Shown: piece by piece, positions 1-10,500 of the stretch | How positions within the stretch are numbered: position 1 is the stretch's first letter | Layout: every line of letters begins with the position of its first letter | NCBI GenBank assembly: GCA_024734495.1 | Contig: JALMQS010000102.1 | Span: 7,644,986-7,708,985 of the forward strand | DNA length: 64,000 nt | DNA from: Forficula auricularia | Taxonomy: Eukaryota; Arthropoda; Insecta; Dermaptera; Forficulidae | Direction of reading: 5' to 3' | Program-made: the position numbers and the translations under genes | Notes under the pieces: model-generated | Told to the model about the DNA's origin: nothing | Database searches by the model: none | Seen by the model: the letters and a program-made list of their open reading frames with translations, nothing else

Positions 1-565
1 GTAGAGGTTTCCATTAATGATCAAAACATCAAAAATGGAATGCAATAAAGGTTATTCGTCTAATATTAGATAAAGTCGATCGTTATTTTTGATTTAAGTC
101 GATTCCCTCCATATCTTCAACAATGGTTACCAATAAAGCAAAACGTCAAAAATCCAATATGAATGATTATTCCTCAAGTACTAGATGAGAATCAATCGCT
201 ATTTTTGGTTTAAAGTTGATTCTCTATGTCTTCAGGAATGGTTACTAATAAAAACAATCAAAAATCAATATAGAATGGATATTTCTCAAGTATTAGATGA
301 AATCAATTGCTATTTTGGTTTAAAGTCAGTTTCTCTATGTCTTCAGCAATGGTTACTAATAAAAACCGAAACGTCAAAAATCATCCCATAGAATGATTAT
401 TCCTCAAGTACTAGATGAGAATCAATCGCTATTTTTGGTTTAAAGTCGATTTCTCTATGTCTTCAGCAATGGTTACTAATAAAAACCGAAACGTCAAAAA
501 TCAATATGGGAATGATTATTCCTCAAGTACTAGATGAGAATCAATCATATTTTTGGTTTAAAATC
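1..565 (-). repeat. Tandem array of about 118-bp units (copy A)
   Basis: Nearly five units, spaced 112, 117 and 120 bp between successive CTCAAGTA landmarks (173, 285, 402, 522). Each unit carries AAACCGAAACGTC and GGTTACTAATAAAAACC. The first bases of the window match, in reverse complement, the right edge of the array at 37945-38440. Lies in a DOCK intron whose 5' exon is outside the window. Confidence 0.9.
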
Positions 566-1437
566 ATTTTTTCGCCTCGGCAAGTTGCTGCTGTAATTTT
601 TGGCAAAACCGTCACGTGCTAAAATTCAACCTAATTGAATACTACAATTTGTGACTTTAATTGAGTCCATGGGTTCCGTAGTCTTTACCTGAGGACCCTT
701 TGAAGCCACGCTTGCCCCGAGAGCGATTACAATACTTTACCCATGCTTTGCATTGGATAAAGTAAAAATTGTTCATAACAACGCTTTAACTCGAATCTTG
801 AGATTGTCGGGTTCCACGCTTACCTTCCAAACGGAAAAGCGTTCCACATTCGAAAAAGTGTGAGAAACACTGCCTTATGGTATGTTCAATGTTTAATTTA
901 TAACATCGTTCAATTAATCGAAATTTAATAATTTTTTGAATCCAAAGACGTATACATGACTCCAAATAACTTCCTTATTTTGAAAATTGTATAGATAAAT
1001 AATTCAAAAAATCTTTTGCCGGGATTAGTGATTTATTATGAGAAAATCAAAAAAGATGACCTCTGTTTGATCTATGATGTTATTAGATAAATTTGTTTAC
1101 ATCTCAGTTGTGGTGTCTCCCCCCTCCTCACCACCTTGAATAGTTACTCATGTGTCATAAATGCAATTCAGGCCTTTGATAATCTTCTGGCATATATAAG
1201 CCAGTTACAATCTTTTGAACTTTAATTTTGCCATTCCATTGCATCTAATTACTTAGACTAAGTAGTTTTGAAAAAATACATTTTTTTTTAATTTAAAAAA
1301 CGCAGCTGTTTCTAACTAAAGTGTATTGTTAAAATGGCCTGATTATATTCACTTAATTTTATCATAAATACTTTTTCCGGGCTTTCTTTCTTATTAGGTC
1401 AAGATTATTTAGTTTATTTTCTTTATTTTTCTTTTAG
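566..1437. other. DOCK intron remainder
   Basis: No coding exon, RNA gene or clear repeat boundary seen. It is AT-rich and ends in the pyrimidine tract and acceptor of the first visible exon. Confidence 0.5.
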
Positions 1438-1507
1438 ACTTCCACGAGCAGAAGAACAAGTGGAAGAAATCTATGAGGCTGATATGGAAGCGGACCAATC
1501 AGATGAG
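1438..1507 (+). CDS. Zir: DOCK exon 1 of window: acidic linker before PH domain
   Basis: Opens after a ttcttttag acceptor and closes on GAG/gtataa. It reads as an acidic stretch (LPRAEEQVEEIYEADMEADQ). It enters with one base of a split codon, so at least one coding exon lies upstream, and it leaves in phase 0. Confidence 0.8.
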
Positions 1508-4500
1508 GTATAATTATTGATACCTATGCTATACTAGAACAAATACAATTTTAAATGTATTAAATAATTACTGATGTTTTTCTTTTTTTTTCTTTTAGGA
1601 ATCGACTGATAATAGTGACGGGGTTGCCAAACAAGGTTGGCTCCTTAAAGGACCCGAATTGGGTGGTGATCGAATGTTCCATCTCGCCTCAAAGGCGTTC
1701 AAAAGACGTTGGTGCTCTCTTCGACAACAGGTGAGAACACCTCAAGGCTCTTTTTCACAAAAAGTTTGGGCTAATATTACAAGCAATTTATTTGCAAAGT
1801 AATCAAATATATCCCTATTTACCCTGTTTACAAGTGAATCGCTCGTAATATTATTCCATACATTTGTAAATTAGGATCCAAGATAATATTTTTAATTTTA
1901 ACTATAGTTATTCAACGGTTGTTTAGATATTTCTAATAAAAATTACTTAAGAAATCACGAGAGATTGTTATCTACTGAACCCGAACTGTCGGGAAGTGAA
2001 CGTGGGTGAAATGAATATAACGGATCTGACATGTAATAAAAATTATAGTTAACAGCTCTGATTTAGTAGACGGCATTCATTCGAGATTTCTTTAGAAATT
2101 TTAAGCCTTTTCTATTGGCAAATAAAACTTCTAGCATAATATAAAAAAAATACTATAGAATCATCTTAGATTAAGTAAAGGGCAATCGTATTGATTAGTG
2201 TTAGAAAATCACCTCTATTACTATCTATGTTTATTTTTATAATACATTTATATTTTTAATAAATAAAAAAGCAAGATATGTATTTTCATTATAAAAAAAT
2301 CAAAATTATCGAATAAATATCAAAATTTCAACATATTTTACGAAAATAACATCAAATTATCACCTAATTATCAATTATTTTATACCTATTTTAATAGTTA
2401 ATACCTTTAACAAAGAGAAACAAAGAGGCTGTCCTCTGCTTGATGCAAATAAACACACACACATATATATATATGTGGGACCGGATTACTCTAATCCCAG
2501 GCGTGTTCTTCTTTATTTAATGGAACTTGTTGTCTAGGGTGTATTCGTAATAAAAGGTACTTCAACTTGGTTTAAACAATATATTTAATAAGATAGAAAG
2601 TATAACTTTTATGTACAGGTTAAATAAGAATTAAGATTCGTTGTTAGAGAGATCGTAATGCGTGTTCGTGTGACTGACTGTTGTCCGTATGATCGTCAGA
2701 TTGCAAGTGTCGTCATTGACTGAATGCCAGTCCATTTGCTAGGGAGTGCAGCTATGGCTCCCGTAGACATCATTTCATAAGGGTAGTGGGAGAATACATT
2801 ATGTGACAAATATTATCAATACGGATGGAATTCAAACAGGCACCTAGGGGATTGTGGAATTCCATCTCATTCACGCGTCACTTACTCAAGATTCAAACAA
2901 TGATCTTTGTGCACTGAAAAGAATGAATGCAAAGGTTCGTGTGTTGGCTGAAAGGGTCTTCAGTTGATCATCACATTGTTTGGCAGATGAGCGCGATGAA
3001 AAATTTCTATTATAATATTTCAACTCTACATATATATATTATTTATTTGTTTGAGACTATAGTTTCGAAGGCTTGGTCCTCATCATCAGTCTTTTTTAAT
3101 TATAAATATTATTTTTCATGGGGTCAATACCGTATGGATATTTAAAATTTTCAATCTTTACTTAGCTGGGAGCCAGTTCGATATATATGTGTGTATGTTT
3201 ATTTGCATTAAGCAGAGGACCCAACCTCTTTGTTTCTATTAATTGAAAAGTTTTTGTTTTTGTCTCTTTGTTTCTCTTTGTGAATCAACAACTCTACTAC
3301 TCTCGGCAAAACAAAAACTTTTCAATTAACATCTTTAAGTTAAAATTTTTATTATTATTATATATATTTTTAGCAAATCATATATATATACATTTTTGGA
3401 AAATCTAATTCAATTCAATAATTTGATAAATTTTTCTGAATTGTAGGTAGATGGAACTTGGGTACTCGAGTTGCGAAAAGATGAACGTCAAGCCCATGCC
3501 AAATCCTCTATTGTGCTTGATTTTTGTACAGAAGTGGCTCGTGCTCCAAGAAGAGGACGATGGGCATTTGAATTACGAATGTCTGCTGGGCGAAAATCCC
3601 TCCTGCTAGCAGCCGAAAATGAGTCAGAACTCACCGACTGGACAGCGAGACTCACAGCAATCACTGCCGGACAGGGTGGAGATTGTTTTAGAATTTTTTC
3701 CAATTGATTTGATAGAAATTAAATTAAATCAGAAATAGTAATTATCTTACTCTTCTTCAATTTACTTCAAAAAATAAGAAGTTGCCCCTGAAAACAAATG
3801 TAGAAGTTGGAGGGTAGTAGAATAGGAGAAAGGTCTTCAAAATTTGGTGAATAGGAAAATGATAAAAATTAAATGTGTCGAGCTTGTAAATATAATTGGA
3901 ATATGATGAAGTGGCAGCCCATAATAAATAAACATAAAATAAATATAATGAAACACTATTTCTGAACAAAAAAACATTATTGGAATGTCATATCAACCAA
4001 ATGAGAGAATAAAAGAGTGTGTCTTCTACTGGAAAAATAAATTTTTCAATTTATTTATAACGAGACTATAGTTTCAAGGGCTTTGCGCTTTGCCTCCTTC
4101 AACTATATTCTCGTTATAAATAAATTGAAAAATGTATTTTTCAAGCAAAAGACACACTCTTTTATTGTCTTCTTTAATTAATAAAAATTCTGTTATTCTC
4201 GGCAAAAAAAACTTTCAATTTAAGTTGTTTCAACCGTTTAGTGTTTTTAGTTTTGTTAGATCTTATTTTGCTCAAACTGAATTTATACTTTGGAAGAGGT
4301 ATTATACTCACTAAGTGATTATGAACGAATTATTTCAATATTAATTTTTGTATATAATTGTATAAAATATTGTTATTGATGGTCCACCATGTTTCTGTTA
4401 AATGTTATAAGCTTGAAAAAGAAAGTAAGAACCTGCGAAACCTTGATTGAAAATAGTCTGAGACGACATTTTATTAAAGTTTTTTATTCATAATTATGGT

Positions 4501-7500
4501 TTTATAATCCTGGGATACCACTTCACCAGATTCCTTTTGAACGTGAAGTTTGGATTACTAATAAGAAAATTCTCAATAAGATAAGAACTTGGAGAAGAAT
4601 TTCGTTTAGAGAAGAAGAGTTGACATGTAATGGTACACGGTGGATTGTTTAGGGATATTTTGGGTGGTAAGATAAAAAATGGGTGAAAGCCCAAGTTTTT
4701 GTATTTTTTCTAGAATGAATTTTCCATCATATACTAAAGATCCGGCTCACTTAGTCACGGGGTATTTTAAAATGAGTAGTGGGGAAGAAAAAAGAAAGGA
4801 AAAGAAGATTACAATAGTTTTATGCTGGCTGAATGTGGGACTTTAAAAGAAGCAAAAGAATTGGCATGGCATAGAGTGAAATGGAATTGTATCAAACTAG
4901 ACTTAGGATTGTTAACTTGTTAATAATAATGGTATGATTATAATAAACGTTTTTAATTTTATTTAGGGTGGTCAACGTGCCCCAACGCCGCCTCCTTCAC
5001 CCCCACCTCCAACGCCGTCTATATCACTCTATGGAACTTTGAAAGGATTAGAGCATTCCGTCAACCCCCAGTTATCAAGATACGCAAGAGAAACGGACAC
5101 AAGTATAGCACAAGCAAGGAAACTTAACCGGTATTCTTTTTCATTAAAAAATTTCATCATCTTGAATTTCATGTAGAATTGATTGACATATGAATTTCAT
5201 TCACTGAATTTAGTTTCTAAATTACTTTTAACATATGATCTTGAAAAATATATTTTTCTAGCTTTATAATTTTCTATTCCAAACAGAATCATCAAAACTA
5301 CTATGAATTTAAGATTTATTTGAATTTTTATTTCAGACGTCGGCTGTTGTCGCTTCGTCCGATGGCCACCCTTTCAATATCTGGAACAGCTAATACGGAT
5401 CCGGAACCCCTCAAACAACATTTCGGACAACGTCTTCTAATACGTGTGGAGATGCTTCGATTTCGCTTACAGGCGCCTGGAGGTCAAGTGGAACCATATT
5501 TTGGTTCATTGGCCCTCTACGACGCTCGAAGAGGTTGTAAACTGAGCGAAACCTTTTATTTTGATATCAACGAGTCTTCAGCTCGAGAAATGTTACCAAC
5601 AGAAGACGATGATGAATCTCAAGTAAACATTTTCATATGAATAAAAATCTATAGTTTATAAGAAACAAATACAATTCTTTCATAAAACACTCAATAAAAC
5701 CTATATTTAATATGAAAGTTTAAATTGGGGTTAGAAACTGATTTGAAATATCTCAAGAAATCACGAGACACATTCCCTCTGACATATAATAAAAATTATC
5801 CCTGACAACTCGGATTTAATAGATGACTTTCGTGATTTCTTCAGAAATTAAAGTCTTCTATCTCTAATTTGAACTTACATATTCAATATGGAAAAAGTCA
5901 TTCTATTTTCTTATGTCCTTCAACTTTTGAAGAAATTCAAAATTCGAAGCAGTCGACAATCTTTATTTAAGATATATGAATTGTCTATGTATTTAAATTT
6001 AGATTCAGTAGACCTCGAAATTCTAGAAATAAAGATCAAATCTTTAAGTGAAATATTTAGCGCAAATTATACCTCAGATGGGTCCTTCGCAAAGAGTAGC
6101 CCGGATTGCTATTTTTGGCACTCGTGTTCGATTTTCAAGGAGGAGAACACAACCATATTGATTTGTAATAAAAATTATGTATGATCACTCGGATTTAATA
6201 GATGAACTCTCTGGTAATAAACAGAAACATGAAATATTTCGGAAAAATTCTTCCCTTTATCAATCTTGAAATTTTGACCGCATTATAATATATATATTTT
6301 TGAAAATCTTCACAATGCTTCATATTGTCTTGGAGATAGATTACCATCAAATAATATCTCCAAGTCAATATGTGCCTTGTCGAAATTGCTTTTCACCTAC
6401 CAAACCAAACTCATAAATCATTAATTCTATTTTATATATTTTAGGCGAGCTTAGGACCAGAATTAGATGGATTACAAGAATGGCTTATCTATCCCAAACA
6501 AGCTTTATTTAGCATCACACAACCTCATCCAGAAATATATCTAGTGATGCGACTAGACAAGGTGAGCAACACTAAGATCTAAGAATGGGAATTAAAAAAA
6601 AAAGATAAATTTTTATCACCTCTATATTATTGACGTTTCGTATCCTAAGTAAATAAGTCTGTATTTAAGTTAATATTTAAAAATTATTAATTAATTGTTT
6701 TTTTATTTATGTATAATAATATTTAATTATAAAAGTTAATACTGATTGTTTGGAAGTATAAACTGTTATAGTCTTGAAAATGTACACCTGATTTAAGCTA
6801 CGGAATGTCCACGAAAAATATTTGATAAAAATTATCGGTTTTTTTTAATTGCATCTAAAGAACGTTAAATATTGAAGGCAAAATGATCAAATAGATAGAA
6901 TTAATCAAGTAAATCGAAATCCTTTAAATTAATTGTAGTTTGTTCTTTTGGACTCAATTTGTAGTTATAAATTGATCTGTACATTTAATAAATTCTCTTT
7001 CAAGTTTTATTTGATCATTAAAAAATCTATTATTATTCGGTACGCCCCACTGGAGCAATCCTAATGTTCAATATTCAAAATTCATAAATTATTTTTCCAT
7101 ATTCCTGCATAAAAATATCTAAAATATATAGAAAAATAAATATAATTTTTGTCATTCTTTCTTGATTTTCCACTTCAACCCGAAAAAAAAAAAAGGTACA
7201 ATTCGTTATATGCAAAGGTTTAGTAGCTGAAATTCGAATTAACAGTTTATATATTGCTAAGCTGCTTCTTTGTGTCCTATTCAGTTAAAAATTCATTCGT
7301 TATACAACAATGATTTTAATTAATTTAATTTTTTTCGTTTTCAAAATAAGTTATTACCCGCATTTTGGACTTTAGGTATCTTTTAGTGAAAAAACTATTA
7401 TCAATCATCTGTTTGGGAAATACTGACACAAAAACACTACTTACTCTTGAAGTTAAAAAAATATAAATTTTAAAGTCACTCAAATTTTGGAAGAATAAAA

Positions 7501-10500
7501 AAAAATACTTCTATAAACTTAATTCTTTAAGAGAAAAGCCGTTAACAATTGTACCAAACCCCGAAAAAGTAAGCATATCGAGTCATGAAAAAAGATTTCC
7601 TTTTTCGCTAATTAAAATTATAAATATATTTAGCTAATTAATTTAAGTATTCTGAAAAATTACAATTAAATTGCAACGAAATTTTCTCTGGAGAGAGACG
7701 GACTGGTAGAAATTTTAATTGAATGTAATGGAAGGCAGCCCAGGGGTAGTGAAGAAAGAAAAATTAACACATATCAAATAAGGTGTAATTTATTGGAATC
7801 CTTCTTCCTTTCCTTTCAAACCGACGTTTCGGAGAATTTTTCCCTCCTTCTTCAGGGTTTCAAAGTGTCAATGAATGAAACAAATAAAATGTTTCCTTCT
7901 TCTCTCCACAGCAGTGTTTAAAACTTTCTTCTTTTTTAACAAAGGTATAGAAAAACATTTTTTTTCTCCTTCTAATTAAGAAAAGGAGGAAAAAATTATA
8001 ATTAAGAAAAGGAGGAAAAATAAATAAAAAATTGTTTTTCTATGCCTTTGTTAAAAAAGAAGAAAGTTTTAAACACTGCTGTGGAGAGAAGAAGGAAACA
8101 TTTTATTTGTTTCATTCATTGACCCTTTGAAACCCTGAAGGAGGGAAAAATCCTCCGAAACGTCGGTTTGAAAGGAAAGGAGGAAGGATTCCAATAAATT
8201 ACACCTTATTTGATATGTGTTAATTTTTCTTTCCTCACCACTCTTGGGCTGCCTTCCATTACATTCAATTACAATTAAATTAATATCATTAATACACATC
8301 TATAAATTTCGGAAAAATACAATTATATATTTATTTAATAAAGTATATAATATTATTATTAATGTTCTTGACATTAGATCCTGCAAGGGGCGATGTGTGC
8401 TTCCACCGAACCATATCTTCGCGCCGCCAAGGACCAACGACCTGGTCTAAGAACACAACGTACCTGCAAACTTCACTGCCAACGACTCGGTAAGATTTCA
8501 TTCTATTCCTCAACATTCAAAGTCAATATGATATTATATAATGAAAAAAATTCTTATCAAACTTTTTAGGACGTTTCCGTCAGCCCTTTGCATGGACCGC
8601 AAAACCACTATATCGTCTCTATACATCCGAATTGGATGTTGTTAGTGAATTTCCTGCTATATACAGACAAGAACCGACCCGCCTTAAAGATGATGATTTG
8701 CTCAAATTTCTTCAGGTAGGAAAATTTAATCTTTTAGATCTCCATAATTCATAAAATACGTCACACTAAATCTAGATATTTCCGACGTCTCTCTACCCTC
8801 CTGACACAGACCGTCACATTTTTGAAGACCCCCTGGCTATAATTACGTCATGATAAATAAATTTCAGCAATAAAAGTATATTAATAGAAATTATATTTAT
8901 AGTGGTTTGAAGGAGTTATTCAGCCAAAGCAAGGATGCACCGGGTCCAATAAAATTCCCAGAATAAAGACATTTCGGCCTGAATTTATAGGGCCATCTTC
9001 AGTTTATTGGGCTACAGAAAAATAAGCGGGTTTTACGTTTATATATTTCTGTAGCCCAATAAACTGAAGATTGCTCGATAAATTTAGGCCGAAACGTCTT
9101 TATTCTGGGAATTTTATTGGACCCTGTGCATCCTTGCTTTGGCTGAATAACTCCTTCAACGCACTACAAATTAATTAATAAAGTAAAGGGAGTGTAGTTT
9201 CACAGTGAATGAAATAAAACTCAAAGAGGTTTATACATACTCAATATATTTCGGATTATTAGTCCATCATCAAGAGTTTACAGTTTGTTTTTTTTAATCT
9301 GTAAACTCCTGATGATGGACTAATAATCCGAAATATATTGAGCTTGTATAAACCTCTTTGAGTTTTAATTCATTCACTGTAAAACTACACTCCCTTTACT
9401 TTATTAATTAATATCATGTTTCACCTAAAACCTACACCACTTTCCCTAAGTAAAACCACTACAAATTTATCACAGCCACGATCTCCAACGAAATTATATT
9501 TATTTAAAAGAAAATAAATTTTCAGATTAGATAATTATAATTTTTTAAAAGCAATAAATCGACCTAAAAAAATAAACATTAGGGCTCATTTAGCTTAACT
9601 ATTAAGTTAAATCACGTAGTAAGTATTATAAAAGTGAAAAATAAAATTATAATTAGTGTATCCATTAGAAGTCACATTTATTTTGATGCTCTCCTTAGTT
9701 TTTCTCCCTTTTTGTAACATTAGGTTATATGCACCTCACCCCCTTGTTGCTTACGTCATTTATGGACTGTCCTCTAATGAATTATCATTAAATATTGAAA
9801 AAAAATTTATATAAATCATCTTTAATTGTATTATTTTTTATTTTAAGGAATTCCGTCGGCCTGAGCGTCTTTCTAGATTAACTGTGATCCCCGGGATGTT
9901 TCGCGTGAGCATCCACCCTGTCGGCGAACCGCCAGCAAATACGTTGACTTCCGCCCTACAACCTGTGAAACCGTTTCCACTACCACCCACTGAAATTGTA
10001 ATTATTAGATTATAACTATTAACGTCGCTAATATTCAATTAAAATTTTAAGATTATTATTTGTAAAGTAATAAGCAAATTATCCTTTCAACAATTAAAGC
10101 TTGATTTGTACAATTCATCGAGCAAATGAGTGGTCTGATATCAAAGGCGGTAAAGTCCAATTTATTGAAATTGAGTTATTGAAGAAATACCGTTATGCTA
10201 AGTTGTAATATGCATTCGAAAAATCATAACAAGGGAACGTCATTTATAAAACTTGTCGGTAGAATTCAAAAAGAAATCTCTCTCTTTCTCTTAAGACAAA
10301 AGTCTCGAGTACCAAGACAAAAAGCCTAAGAATAGCAAAATGAACTGTTAAACTGCAAATTAGAACTGGATCAATCGGATATTGAATAACAACCGAATCT
10401 TAAGTAAAAGCGACGAGAAATTTCTAGAATTTCTATATTTTACTTTAATCTTTAATGAAAATAATTATGATTTTAAAATTCTATAAAAATAATATATTAA

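Larger units (their letters stand above)
7715..8272. mobile_element. Palindromic element with hammerhead-like motif in each arm
   Basis: Left arm attgaatgtaatggaaggca; right arm tgccttccattacattcaat. The arms stay complementary for about 260 bases each, past aaggtgtaatttattggaat, the hammerhead-like segment, and taaaactttcttc, around a short AAGGAGGAAAAA-rich centre. No protein-coding potential. Confidence 0.9.
6562..8377. other. DOCK intron containing a 560-bp palindrome
   Basis: AT-rich; the palindromic element at 7715-8272 fills the last third. Nothing else recognised between 6562 and 7714. Confidence 0.6.
8900..9168. mobile_element. Palindromic element with hammerhead-like motif in each arm
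   Basis: Left arm gaaggagttattcagccaaa; right arm tttggctgaataactccttc. Inward arms run through gtccaataaaattcccagaa and the ribozyme-like segment to a short centre near 9030. Shares arms and the GGCC-type stem II with the element at 34297-34746. Confidence 0.92.

Noticed and set aside
1..565. CRISPR-like regular spacing in the tandem array
   Set aside because: Units are repeated along their whole 118-bp length with no unique spacers, in a eukaryotic intron. It is a minisatellite-type array.
1..565. Full hammerhead ribozyme in each tandem unit
   Set aside because: GAAACGTC and a stem-II-like hairpin are present, but no CUGANGA box or stem I partner could be found, so only a possible relationship is reported.
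5888..6184. 98-codon frame between DOCK exons 5 and 6
   Set aside because: Overlaps the degenerate tRNA-like MITE and is not needed: exons 5 and 6 join in phase.
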